Assembly (NCBI GenBank): GCA_965243245.1
Contig: OZ251536.1
Coordinates: 1,178,001-1,242,000 of the forward strand
DNA: 64,000 bases
Source of the DNA: JAYQKL01 sp965243245
GTDB lineage: Bacteria > Pseudomonadota > Alphaproteobacteria > RS24
Direction of reading: 5' to 3'
Each line of letters starts with the position of its first letter. Positions within the stretch are counted from its first letter, which is position 1. Made by a program: the position numbers and the translations under genes. The notes below the pieces were generated by a model. The model did no database searches. It was not told the origin of the DNA and worked only from the letters and a program-made list of their open reading frames with translations. Below are positions 25,561 to 34,637 of the stretch, piece after piece.

Positions 25561-26415
25561 TTATTCTCCTTTGGACACATATGGCTGGTTTACCCGCAAT
25601 TGCTCTTTTTGGATGAGCTCCTTTGCCAATCGCATATAAGCTTTTGACCCTGCGCATTTATGGTCATATAGCAAAGCCGGCTTGCCAAAAGAGGGGGCTT
25701 CGGAAATTCTAACATTTCTTGGGATGAGCGTTTCATAAACCGTGTCGCCAAAATGACTTCGGACATCATCCTCAACTTGGCGCGAAAGATTGTTACGCGG
25801 ATCATGCATGGTCAAGACAATACCCTGAATATCCAATTTTGGATTGAGCGTTTCACGCACTTCTGTAATGGTCGATAAAAGCTGAGACAGGCCTTCAAGA
25901 GCAAAAAACTCGCATTGCAAGGGAACAAGAATAGATTGCGCCGCTGACATAGCATTTAAAGTGAGCACGTTAAGCGAAGGCGGACAATCAATTAAAATAA
26001 ACTCATAAAGGTTTTGGTCAGCTTGCTGGAGCGCATCGCGCACACGCATAAGGCGTCTTGGATTATCTGATAGCTGCGTTTCTGCGCCCAGCAAATCCAT
26101 CGTTGACGGCAACAAATCAAGCCCCGGCACAATCGTTTCCATTATCGCATCTTGAACAGTGCTTTCACCGATAAGCACATCAAATGAGGTAAATTCACGC
26201 TTGCTTGCCTCAATCCCTAACCCCGTGCTCGCATTACCTTGAGGGTCCAGGTCAATAATCAATACGCGCCTGCCAACAGCCGCAAGGGCTGTGCCTAAAT
26301 TTATCGCCGTTGTGGTTTTCCCAACGCCGCCCTTTTGATTCACCAAAGCTATAATGCGAGTCGATGGCATAGCGTTAATCTGATTATTAAACATCTTATC
26401 GGTTATTTTGGTCAT
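25561..26415 (-). CDS. parA: Chromosome-partitioning ATPase ParA (Soj)
   Basis: The 284-residue deviant Walker ATPase has KGGVGKTT at 28-35 (signature lysine K28, catalytic K33), the Walker A' LDPQGNASTG and Walker B LIDCPPSLN. ParA-ATP binds DNA non-specifically and is driven off by ParB, moving the origin. ATGs at residues 8 and 16 are possible shorter starts, and most relatives begin near residue 17. It is directly upstream of parB. Confidence 0.96.
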   Translation of the reverse strand: MTKITDKMFNNQINAMPSTRIIALVNQKGGVGKTTTAINLGTALAAVGRRVLIIDLDPQGNASTGLGIEASKREFTSFDVLIGESTVQDAIMETIVPGLDLLPSTMDLLGAETQLSDNPRRLMRVRDALQQADQNLYEFILIDCPPSLNVLTLNAMSAAQSILVPLQCEFFALEGLSQLLSTITEVRETLNPKLDIQGIVLTMHDPRNNLSRQVEDDVRSHFGDTVYETLIPRNVRISEAPSFGKPALLYDHKCAGSKAYMRLAKELIQKEQLRVNQPYVSKGE

Positions 26416-26496
26416 TTTCAGATCGCTTTCTTCAAAACCCTAAAGCCTATATCATATTCACTTAGACAGATTTTTCCGTCATACGCCATCCCTTAC

Positions 26497-27183
26497 CTAA
26501 AGAGGTTGCGGGTAATCACAAATAAGAATTCTGCCAGCCCGGTCTGTTCGGCTTTTGACTATTTCACATTCCACTTTCCACAATTGACGCGCCTTCGTCA
26601 ATTCTTCTTGCCATCCTTTTCCCTTCAAAAACAGACCTTTTGTGTAAATCTCAAAAAAAGGCACCGCCAGAGACAATAATTTTGGCAAAGGCGCTAAGGC
26701 GCGCGCACTGACAACATCAAAAGGCCCAAAATTCGCCCCCGTTCGCGTTGCAAAATTCTCGATACGCCCCTCATGAACCGTTGCCGAACATCCTGTTTCG
26801 CGTATCACTGTCCGCAAAAACGTGCATTTGCGCTGATTAGCCTCGATTAAATGCATCTGTTTGGCCGTGTTTTTATCGCCAAGCCAACACATCGCAATCA
26901 CCAGACCCGGAAAACCACCGCCCGCACCCAAATCAAGCCAGTTTTGCGCAGAAGCAGGAACAAGCTCCAAAAGCTGAACAGAATCCATTGCATGGCGTTG
27001 CCAAAATTGATCTATCGTGGAAGGCCCGACTAAATTAATTGAGTTTTGCCATTTAACCAGAAGGCGTTCGTATATTTCTAAAGCTTGGCGTGTTTCACGG
27101 GAAACATTAAAGGTTTCTGTAAACCATTTAGCCCCTTCAGATAGGTTAAATGCAGACGGTTTTGAATAAGCCACGACTAACAA
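26497..27183 (-). CDS. rsmG: 16S rRNA (guanine-N7) methyltransferase RsmG (GidB)
   Basis: The 228-residue enzyme has the SAM loop LDLGAGGGFPGLVIA at 83-97 and the family sequence FNVSRETRQALEIYERLL near the N-terminus. It methylates G527 of 16S rRNA. The codons for NVSRET carry a parS-like site. The start is a TTG at 27183, 11 bp after mnmG, with AAAGG just upstream; GTG 27174 is an alternative. It lies in the mnmE-mnmG-rsmG-parA-parB leftward cluster. Confidence 0.93.
   Translation of the reverse strand: MLVVAYSKPSAFNLSEGAKWFTETFNVSRETRQALEIYERLLVKWQNSINLVGPSTIDQFWQRHAMDSVQLLELVPASAQNWLDLGAGGGFPGLVIAMCWLGDKNTAKQMHLIEANQRKCTFLRTVIRETGCSATVHEGRIENFATRTGANFGPFDVVSARALAPLPKLLSLAVPFFEIYTKGLFLKGKGWQEELTKARQLWKVECEIVKSRTDRAGRILICDYPQPL
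27091..27106. other. parS-like site inside rsmG
   Basis: TGTTTCACGGGAAACA differs at one base from the universal parS palindrome TGTTTCACGTGAAACA. It encodes the Val-Ser-Arg-Glu-Thr part of RsmG. ParB binding sites at this position in gidB are known in other bacteria, and parB is 1.5 kb away. Confidence 0.75.
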
Positions 27184-27194
27184 ATGCCTTTGAC

Positions 27195-29072
27195 CTAAGT
27201 CATAGACCCTTCTTGAATGTTTTTCTTGGTATAATGCAATAATAATGTCAGGGCGGCAGGTGTCATCCCATCCATGCGTGCCGCTTGACCTAATGTTGAG
27301 GGGCGTGTTTTATCGAGCTTCTGGCGCACCTCATGCGACATGCCCTTAAGCGTCATATAGTCAAAGTTTTTCGGTAATTGTAAATTCTCATCGCGGCGAA
27401 AAGCCGCAATATCGGCATTTTGCCTGTCAAGATAACCCATATATTGCGCATCCGTTTCAATTTGCTCACGGATTTCAAACGCCCATTGGTTCATTTTAGG
27501 CCATAAACCCGATAACTGCTCCCATGTCACGCCTTGATGACCAAGCAAATCAATAATATTACGCCGCACACCATCTGGATTTATTTTCATACCGTGTTTT
27601 TGGGCTTCATTCGGAGTCAAATCATGCGACATGGCAAAGGTTCTGGCAGCTTCAAGACGGTGCATTTTATCCAAAAAAAGTGCTTTTCGTTTCGCTGAGA
27701 CACAGCCAAGCTCAATCCCTTTTGGCGTTAAACGCTGGTCAGCATTGTCAGCCCGCAATGTTAAACGATATTCCGCCCGCGAGGTGAACATCCGATAAGG
27801 CTCTTGAACACCGCGCGTAACAAGGTCGTCAAGCATCACTCCGATATAAGCATCGGCGCGGTCTAAAATGAATTCAGTTTGAGAACCCAAAGCAACTAAA
27901 CTCGCATTTAAACCTGCCACCAAACCCTGCCCCGCCGCTTCCTCATATCCTGTCGTTCCATTAATCTGCCCGGCCAAATACAAGCCAGATAATTTTTTAA
28001 CCTGAAGCGTCATATCCAGCTCACGCGGGTCAACATAATCATATTCGATAGCATAGCCGTAACGCTTGACCACGACATTTTCAAGCCCCGGAATCGTGCG
28101 CAAAAAAGCATCCTGAATATCACGCGGCAAGGATGTCGAAATACCATTGGGATAAACCGTATTATCATCTAATCCTTCGGGCTCTAAAAAAATCTGGTGG
28201 CGGTGGCGTTCAGGAAAACGTGCCACCTTATCCTCTAAAGCAGGACAATATCGCGGGCCCACCCCGTCAATTTGACCCGAATATACCGGCGATTTTTTGA
28301 TATTTTCCGCAATAATCGCCTGTGTCGCCTCAGTGGTCGTGGTGATATAACACAATATTTGAGGCACCATGACTTCACGATTCATAAAAGAAAATGGCAA
28401 GGGCGGCGTATCACCGGGCTGGGGGATACACATAGCATAATTAATCGTTGTTCCATCAAGCCGCGCTGGCGTGCCTGTTTTCATCCGCCCCATATTTAAT
28501 CCAAGTGCGTAAAGTCGCTCAGAAAGTTTTTTCGCTGGTGCTTCCCCAAACCGCCCCGCCGGCGTGCGCTGCGTACCAAGATGAATTAAACCATCAAGAA
28601 ATGTACCCGTCGTCAAAACAATTGCAACCGCCTCATAAATCTCGCCAGTTTCCAAAACCACCCCCGTAACGCAATGGTTTTTGACAATGACATCATCAAC
28701 ACCCGCCTCCAAAACCGTTAAATTTTCCAGCTGCAATATTTCTGCCTGCATCGCCTCGCGGTAAAGCTTACGGTCTGCTTGCGCTCGCGGCCCACGCACA
28801 GCAGGTCCTTTGCGCTGGTTTAAAAGACGAAATTGGATACCAGCACGATCTATGACCCGCCCCATAAGCCCATCAAGCGCATCAATTTCTCTTACCAAGT
28901 GACCCTTCCCAATGCCGCCAATGGCAGGATTACAAGACATTTCACCAATTGTTGCTATTTTATGAGTCAAAAGCAATGTTGCCGCGCCCATGCGTGCCGC
29001 CGCCGCCGCCGCCTCACAGCCCGCATGACCGCCGCCGATAACAATCACATCATATTTTTTAGCTTCCATCAT
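27195..29072 (-). CDS. mnmG: tRNA uridine-5-carboxymethylaminomethyl modification enzyme MnmG (GidA)
   Basis: The 625-residue FAD enzyme has VIVIGGGHAGCEAA at 10-23, CNPAIGGIGKGHLVREIDALDG, the catalytic-region PRYCPALEDKV, and the C-terminal region with VRQKLDKTRPSTLGQAARMDGMTPAAL. With MnmE it makes the cmnm5 group on U34 of several tRNAs. Two adjacent ATGs (29072, 29069) open the gene. It is 144 bp downstream of mnmE, and that gap holds a parS-like site and a 15-bp array. Confidence 0.96.
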   Translation of the reverse strand: MMEAKKYDVIVIGGGHAGCEAAAAAARMGAATLLLTHKIATIGEMSCNPAIGGIGKGHLVREIDALDGLMGRVIDRAGIQFRLLNQRKGPAVRGPRAQADRKLYREAMQAEILQLENLTVLEAGVDDVIVKNHCVTGVVLETGEIYEAVAIVLTTGTFLDGLIHLGTQRTPAGRFGEAPAKKLSERLYALGLNMGRMKTGTPARLDGTTINYAMCIPQPGDTPPLPFSFMNREVMVPQILCYITTTTEATQAIIAENIKKSPVYSGQIDGVGPRYCPALEDKVARFPERHRHQIFLEPEGLDDNTVYPNGISTSLPRDIQDAFLRTIPGLENVVVKRYGYAIEYDYVDPRELDMTLQVKKLSGLYLAGQINGTTGYEEAAGQGLVAGLNASLVALGSQTEFILDRADAYIGVMLDDLVTRGVQEPYRMFTSRAEYRLTLRADNADQRLTPKGIELGCVSAKRKALFLDKMHRLEAARTFAMSHDLTPNEAQKHGMKINPDGVRRNIIDLLGHQGVTWEQLSGLWPKMNQWAFEIREQIETDAQYMGYLDRQNADIAAFRRDENLQLPKNFDYMTLKGMSHEVRQKLDKTRPSTLGQAARMDGMTPAALTLLLHYTKKNIQEGSMT

Positions 29073-29129
29073 GTCGCTTTTTACCTCGCCTCACCCCCTC
29101 GAGCAAGCTTTAAGCACCGCTATTTCAAA

Positions 29130-29145
29130 TGTTTCACATGAAACA
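29130..29145. other. parS-like site between mnmG and mnmE
   Basis: TGTTTCACATGAAACA is one base away from the parS consensus TGTTTCACGTGAAACA and is palindromic except at the central two bases. It lies in the intergenic gap, 2.7 kb from parA and about 6.5 kb from the probable origin. Confidence 0.82.
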
Positions 29146-29152
29146 TTATCTT

Positions 29153-29227
29153 AAATTCATTTGCCCCAAATTCGTTTGCCCCAAATTCATTTGCCCCAAA
29201 TTCATTTGCCCCAAATTCATTTGCCAA
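29153..29227. repeat. 15-bp tandem array, 5 copies, at mnmE stop codon
   Basis: Five copies of a unit reading aaattcatttgcccc (one copy changed at one base, the last changed at the end) run up to and through the mnmE stop codon and final lysine. The array starts eight bases after the parS-like site. Confidence 0.95.
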
Positions 29228-30584
29228 TACAAAAATCACTGAAAACAATGTCAAGCAAGGCTTCCACATCAACCCCGCCTGTTATGCGTCCAATTTCTCG
29301 CATGGCAAGCCGCATATCTTCAGCCACAAGCTCAAGCCCGCCGCCATTATGTGCTGTCTCTAACGCCCGTTGTAAACTCTCAAGTGCCAAATCCAGTGCC
29401 GCCTTATGACGCTGGCGCGTCAAGGCGGGATGGCTCGATAAACCAAATTGCTGGGCAACGGTTTTCTCCAAAGCTGTCCAAAGAGCCGACATGCCCGCCC
29501 CCGTTTTAGCAGAAACAATAAGGGGAAGTTTTTCTGGCAAATTGTTTTCAATCTGAATTTTTTTAAAATCATCCAACCCGCCAAGATCAGATTTATTAAG
29601 AATGTAAAAATCCGCCTCGCTAGGCGGGATATCTACAAGCTGGTTAATATCGTCAAAGTTTTGGTCGGGCGCAAAAATATAGAGCTTTAAATCAGCCTCT
29701 TGGGCACGTTTGCGCGCACGGCGCACACCTTCACGCTCAATCTCATCACCAACAGCGCGTAGTCCAGCCGTATCAGCCATAATCACTGGCACGCCTGAAA
29801 TCGCCACCGCCACCTCAATCACATCTCGCGTTGTACCCGCACGCCCCGAAACAATCGCCGCTTCACGCCCAGCTAAATAATTCAACAAGCTGGACTTGCC
29901 AACATTCGGTGCGCCAATAAGCGCAATCTCAATGCCCTCGCGTAACGCACGACCGCGCCCCTCGCCCAAATGAGAAATTATCTCACCCACCAGCTTTTCA
30001 ACATCAACCAAAACAGCACGCCCAATACCGCCGGGCAAATTTTCATCCGCAAATTCAATATCCGCTTCCAAATGTGCCAAAGCATGAGATAATCTTTCTC
30101 GCCACGAACCATAAAGCTCACCCAAAGCACCGCGCAGCTGTCGCAAGGCTTGAGACTTTTGCGCCCGGGTTTCAGCATCAATTAAGTCGGCAATCGCCTC
30201 TGCCCGCGTCAGATCAAACTTGCCATTTAAAACCGCGCGGCGCGTAAAATCACCAGCCGCCGCAGGGCTTAAATTATCCAGCGTGCCAAGAGCTTCAAGC
30301 ACTTCTTCAATGACCGCCAAACCACCATGCAATTGTAGTTCAGCCATATCCTCTCCCGTATAAGAATGAGGCCCCGCAAAATAAAGCACCAATGCTTCAT
30401 CCATCAACGCACCATCAAGCGGGTGATAAAGAGACCTTAAATACGCCTGTCTTGGCGCAAGGTTTCGTTGCTTCGTAAGCACCTCAAGGGCGCGTGTCGT
30501 TTGGGTGCCTGAAATGCGAATAATAGCCACCGCCCCACGACCAAGCGGCGTGCTTAGAGCAAATATGGTTTTTTCCTTCGCCAT
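29217..30584 (-). CDS. mnmE: tRNA modification GTPase MnmE (TrmE)
   Basis: The 455-residue protein has an N-terminal tetrahydrofolate-binding domain, helical domain, and inserted G domain with G1 GAPNVGKS (224-231), G3 DTAGL (271-275) and G4 NKSD. It ends with the invariant C-terminal CIGK, whose cysteine is needed for activity. It is the partner of MnmG in U34 modification. The stop codon lies within a five-copy 15-bp array, yet the CIGK end is intact. Confidence 0.97.
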   Translation of the reverse strand: MAKEKTIFALSTPLGRGAVAIIRISGTQTTRALEVLTKQRNLAPRQAYLRSLYHPLDGALMDEALVLYFAGPHSYTGEDMAELQLHGGLAVIEEVLEALGTLDNLSPAAAGDFTRRAVLNGKFDLTRAEAIADLIDAETRAQKSQALRQLRGALGELYGSWRERLSHALAHLEADIEFADENLPGGIGRAVLVDVEKLVGEIISHLGEGRGRALREGIEIALIGAPNVGKSSLLNYLAGREAAIVSGRAGTTRDVIEVAVAISGVPVIMADTAGLRAVGDEIEREGVRRARKRAQEADLKLYIFAPDQNFDDINQLVDIPPSEADFYILNKSDLGGLDDFKKIQIENNLPEKLPLIVSAKTGAGMSALWTALEKTVAQQFGLSSHPALTRQRHKAALDLALESLQRALETAHNGGGLELVAEDMRLAMREIGRITGGVDVEALLDIVFSDFCIGK

Positions 30585-30702
30585 CTCTCCTCCCTCTCTT
30601 TGCCGTTTCTTTGTCGTCTAGCTGTATGACTTATAACTATGACACATATCTATGGCTCGGCTATAGTCGCAACAACAGCCTAATGAGCCAAAGTGAACCT
30701 AT

Positions 30703-32730
30703 ATGACACAAAATCTGCTAAAGACACAAGTCAGCCCCTATTTGTTGCAACATAAGGATAATCCAGTGCATTGGATGCCTTGGGGTCTTGAGGCTCTTGA
30801 GCTTGCCCAAAAAGAAAATAAACCAATCTTATTGTCGATAGGATATGCAGCTTGCCACTGGTGTCATGTCATGGCGCATGAAAGTTTTGAAGATATTGCA
30901 ACCGCCAAAGTCATGAATGGCTTGTTCGTAAATATTAAGGTTGACCGTGAAGAACGCCCCGATATTGATGATATTTATATGAACGCATTGCAGATGCTCG
31001 GACAACAAGGGGGCTGGCCGCTCACGATGTTTTTGACCCCGCAAGGCGAGCCATTTTGGGGCGGCACTTATTTTCCAAAAACCGCCCGCGCTGGCATGCC
31101 CGCCTTTATGGATCTGTGCCAAGAAATCAGCCGTTTATTCAAACAAGAAAACGACAAAGTTCAAAGCAATGCCGCCCAGCTCACACAGGCTATTTCACAG
31201 CGCAGTCAGATGACGGCACGCGCACAAGTCTTAAAAGAGTTTCCCCTTGAAGCCGCCCAAGCCCTTCACCGCTATATGGATACGGTAAATGGGGGTATGC
31301 AAGGCCAGCCTAAATTTCCGCAAGCTTTTGTGTTTCAATATATCTGGGAAACAGGTTACTTAAATCAATTGGATGACCTAAAACAAGCAGCTCATTTGAC
31401 CGCCTTAAAAATCGGCGCGGGCGGTGTTTACGACCATCTTGGCGGCGGGTGGTCGCGCTATAGCGTTGATGAAAGATGGTGTGTGCCTCATTTTGAGAAA
31501 ATGCTTTATGATAATGCGTTACTGATTGATTTTTATTCAATTTTATGGCGCGATAGTCCAAACCCACTTTATCTAAACCGCATAGAAACAACGATTAACT
31601 GGCTTATCCGCGACATGGTGCTACCAGAAGGCGGCTTTGGCGCAAGCCTTGATGCTGACACGCAAGGTATTGAGGGAAAATTTTACGTCTGGGGCGAGGA
31701 TGAGGTTAAAGACATTTTGCAAAAAGATGCGGCAAGCTTCATGTCATATTACGATATTTCCGTACATGGAAATTTTGAAGGCGTTAATGTTCTTAATACA
31801 TTACTTAAACATGATGCTGAAAAAGAGGCGCAATTCGCCCCGGCCCGCAAGGCTTTATATAACCGCCGCGCCACACGGACACACCCCGCGCTGGACGATA
31901 AGGTTCTGGCCGACTGGAATGGTTTGATGATTGGAGCATTAGCGCGTGCCGCCCTTATTTTTAAGCGTGCGCAATGGCAAGAGCTGGCTGTTAAAGCATA
32001 TGATTTTATCAAACAAAATATGACTTATCATCAAGGCGGCTATAAAAGACTGACCCATGCGCGGCGCAAAAATATATCAAGCCCTCACGATACCGCAGAA
32101 GATTACGCCAATATAACCGATGCCGCACTAGCACTTTACAGCGCAACCGGTCATCAGATTTATTTGGAAGATGCTATTTCATTCATGGCAAGTTTAGAAA
32201 AGTATTTTTCTTGCAAAGAAAGCGGCGGGTATTTTATGACCGCATCTGATGCGCAAGCAATTTTGATGCGCCCGCGCCATGCCCGCGACAATGCTTTACC
32301 CAATGCAAACGGGACATTGATATGGGTGCTTTCACGGCTTGAAGCCTTTACGGGTGAGCAAAATTATGGTCGCCGTGCAGAAGAACTTGCGATGAGTTTT
32401 GGGCTTCATACTGTGAAAGAATTTGCCCAAATGACCACAACGCTTGCAAGCCTTGCAAAGCATCATAAATCGATTAGCTGTGTCATTACTGGCGAGAAAA
32501 GCGACCTTAAGACAAAAAAATTATTGCAAACCGCCTATCAACACCCCCATCCAGCTTGCGTGGTTCAACCCCTTTTTACTGCGCAAGAGCTAAATCCCTC
32601 ACACCCCGCCTATAAATTATTACTGGAAAAAAAGGATAATAACCCACGCGCCTATATCTGCCTCAATCAGATGTGCCTAGCACCAATTGAAGAGCCTGAT
32701 ATGCTTAAACAAAAACTTGATAATTTATAA
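30703..32730 (+). CDS. Thioredoxin-domain protein of the YyaL/DUF255 family
   Basis: The 675-residue protein begins with NLLKTQVSPYLLQHKDNPVHW and a thioredoxin-like domain with YAACHWCHVMAHESFED (CxxC-like CHWC), then an (alpha/alpha)6-barrel region resembling glycoside-hydrolase-like folds. This is the YyaL/SSP411 family, whose activity is not established. It is the only rightward gene between parB and hemE, standing between mnmE and rho, and runs toward the origin. Confidence 0.88.
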   Translation: MTQNLLKTQVSPYLLQHKDNPVHWMPWGLEALELAQKENKPILLSIGYAACHWCHVMAHESFEDIATAKVMNGLFVNIKVDREERPDIDDIYMNALQMLGQQGGWPLTMFLTPQGEPFWGGTYFPKTARAGMPAFMDLCQEISRLFKQENDKVQSNAAQLTQAISQRSQMTARAQVLKEFPLEAAQALHRYMDTVNGGMQGQPKFPQAFVFQYIWETGYLNQLDDLKQAAHLTALKIGAGGVYDHLGGGWSRYSVDERWCVPHFEKMLYDNALLIDFYSILWRDSPNPLYLNRIETTINWLIRDMVLPEGGFGASLDADTQGIEGKFYVWGEDEVKDILQKDAASFMSYYDISVHGNFEGVNVLNTLLKHDAEKEAQFAPARKALYNRRATRTHPALDDKVLADWNGLMIGALARAALIFKRAQWQELAVKAYDFIKQNMTYHQGGYKRLTHARRKNISSPHDTAEDYANITDAALALYSATGHQIYLEDAISFMASLEKYFSCKESGGYFMTASDAQAILMRPRHARDNALPNANGTLIWVLSRLEAFTGEQNYGRRAEELAMSFGLHTVKEFAQMTTTLASLAKHHKSISCVITGEKSDLKTKKLLQTAYQHPHPACVVQPLFTAQELNPSHPAYKLLLEKKDNNPRAYICLNQMCLAPIEEPDMLKQKLDNL

Positions 32731-32752
32731 GCAGGTAAAGTTTATATTTTCA

Positions 32753-34018
32753 TTATGTATTCATCGAGTCGAAAAACTCATCATTGTTTTTCGTCTGCTT
32801 GAATTTATCCAAAAGAAACTCAATAGCATCAACCGTCCCCATAGGATTAAGAATCCGGCGCAAGACATAAATTTTAGCCAGTGTATTTCGGTCAATCAAA
32901 ATTTCTTCCTTACGCGTGCCAGACTTCATAATATCAATCGCGGGAAAAACACGTTTATCAGCAATCTTGCGGTCTAAAACCACTTCTGAGTTACCCGTTC
33001 CTTTAAATTCTTCAAAGATAACCTCGTCCATACGGCTTCCTGTATCAATCAGAGCCGTTGAAATAATCGTCAACGAACCGCCTTCTTCAATGTTACGCGC
33101 CGCGCCAAAAAACCGCTTCGGGCGTTGTAAAGCATTCGCATCAACCCCGCCCGTCAAAACCTTACCAGATGAGGGAACAACCGTATTATAAGCCCGCCCA
33201 AGGCGCGTAATACTATCAAGAAGAATAGCCACATCACGGCCGTGTTCAACCAAACGCTTGGCTTTTTCAATAACCATCTCAGCAACTTGAACATGGCGCG
33301 CCGCAGGTTCATCAAAGGTAGAAGAAATAACCTCACCTTTAACCGAGCGTTGCATATCTGTTACTTCTTCGGGGCGTTCATCAATCAATAAAACAATCAA
33401 ATAGCACTCAGGATGATTGGTCGCAATCGACTGCGCAATGTTTTGTAAAAGTACCGTTTTACCTGTTCGCGGCGGCGCAACAATCAAGGCTCTTTGACCT
33501 TTACCTAACGGCGCAACAACATCAATCACACGCGACGATTTATCCTTACTCGTTGGATCATCAACTTCCATTAAAAAACGCTCTTCTGGATAAAGCGGCG
33601 TTAGATTGTCAAAATTAACTTTGAAACGAACCTTTTCAGGGTCTTCAAAATTAATCGTGTTGACTTTAATTAACGCAAAATAACGCTCCCCCTCTTTTGG
33701 GCTTCTAATATCACCCTCAACCGTGTCACCTGTTCGTAAAGAAAACTTGCGTATCTGAGAGGGCGACACATAAATATCATCAGGACCCGGTAGATAATTA
33801 GCATCAGGCGAGCGTAAAAAACCAAATCCATCAGGCAGAACTTCAACAACACCGGCCCCAATAATACCAACACCATTTTCAGCATATTGTTTCAATATCG
33901 CAAACATCAAGTCTTGCTTGCGCAGCGTTGATGCATTTTCAATACCTTGCTGTTCTGCTATCTCAAGCAATTCGGTAGGAGATTTTATCTTAAGATCCTG
34001 TAGTTTAATTTGATCCAT
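32753..34018 (-). CDS. rho: Transcription termination factor Rho
   Basis: The 421-residue hexameric helicase has the N-terminal RNA-binding cold-shock-like domain (VLPDGFGFLRSPDANYLPGPDDIYVSP) and the RecA core with Walker A APPRTGKT (181-188), Walker B VAILLDSITRLGRA and the Q/R-loop VLTGGVDANALQRPKRFFGAARN. It ends transcription at untranslated rut sites. Its position near hemE and hemJ is conserved in alphaproteobacteria. A 120-bp AT-rich gap separates it from hemJ. Confidence 0.97.
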   Translation of the reverse strand: MDQIKLQDLKIKSPTELLEIAEQQGIENASTLRKQDLMFAILKQYAENGVGIIGAGVVEVLPDGFGFLRSPDANYLPGPDDIYVSPSQIRKFSLRTGDTVEGDIRSPKEGERYFALIKVNTINFEDPEKVRFKVNFDNLTPLYPEERFLMEVDDPTSKDKSSRVIDVVAPLGKGQRALIVAPPRTGKTVLLQNIAQSIATNHPECYLIVLLIDERPEEVTDMQRSVKGEVISSTFDEPAARHVQVAEMVIEKAKRLVEHGRDVAILLDSITRLGRAYNTVVPSSGKVLTGGVDANALQRPKRFFGAARNIEEGGSLTIISTALIDTGSRMDEVIFEEFKGTGNSEVVLDRKIADKRVFPAIDIMKSGTRKEEILIDRNTLAKIYVLRRILNPMGTVDAIEFLLDKFKQTKNNDEFFDSMNT

Positions 34019-34139
34019 TTTTTAATCCATGGATAGTAATTTAAAGGGAAATATCTTGGGGTAAGATATAATAAAGGAGGGCGAAAAATTTTCGTGTCTT
34101 TACATAACTTAAAATTAGAGTTTCAGCAAGTTTAATAAA

Positions 34140-34598
34140 TTAAAACGGCTGAACAATAACCATGATAACAATAATAATAGTCAAAATCGGGGGGATTTCA
34201 TTAATCAGCCGAAAAAACCGACTTGGCTTTGGCGACTGCCCAAGTAAAAACTGCTTACGCCAGCGGGCCAAAAAAATATGATAAATCAATAATATAAAAA
34301 GACAGATAAGCTTGATATTAAGCCAAATTCCAGCACTACCATAAAAGCCCGGGCGCATTAAAAGTAAAAACCCAGAAACCCAAGCAAAAATCATCGCCGG
34401 ATTAAGGATAATTTTAAGCAATTTATATTCCATAATTTCAAAGGTTTGAGCCGATTCATTTTTTTCATATGCCTCAGCATGATAAACAAAAAGCCTTGGT
34501 AAATAATACATACCCGCCATCCAAAACATCACCGAGATGACATGAAAAGCAACTAGCCAATCATAATAATTCCATAAAATTTCTAGTAAAATCTGCAT
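34140..34598 (-). CDS. hemJ: Protoporphyrinogen IX oxidase, HemJ type
   Basis: The 152-residue membrane protein has four hydrophobic helices and the family sequences WLVAFHVISVMFWMAGMYYLPRLFVYH and a lysine-rich loop (EYKLLKIILNPAMI). HemJ oxidises protoporphyrinogen IX in bacteria lacking HemY/HemG. Start 34598 (ATG) is chosen over a TTG at 34622. It follows hemE, which supports the haem role. Confidence 0.9.
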   Translation of the reverse strand: MQILLEILWNYYDWLVAFHVISVMFWMAGMYYLPRLFVYHAEAYEKNESAQTFEIMEYKLLKIILNPAMIFAWVSGFLLLMRPGFYGSAGIWLNIKLICLFILLIYHIFLARWRKQFLLGQSPKPSRFFRLINEIPPILTIIIVIMVIVQPF

Positions 34599-34637
34599 GA
34601 CTTTATCTAACCCCCTATCCAAGCCTCTATCTAAAAC

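Noticed and set aside
34082..34094. Palindrome cgaaaaattttcg upstream of rho as an operator or terminator
   Set aside because: It is AT-rich and short, with no GC stem or T run in the transcription direction, so chance is likely in an AT-rich gap.
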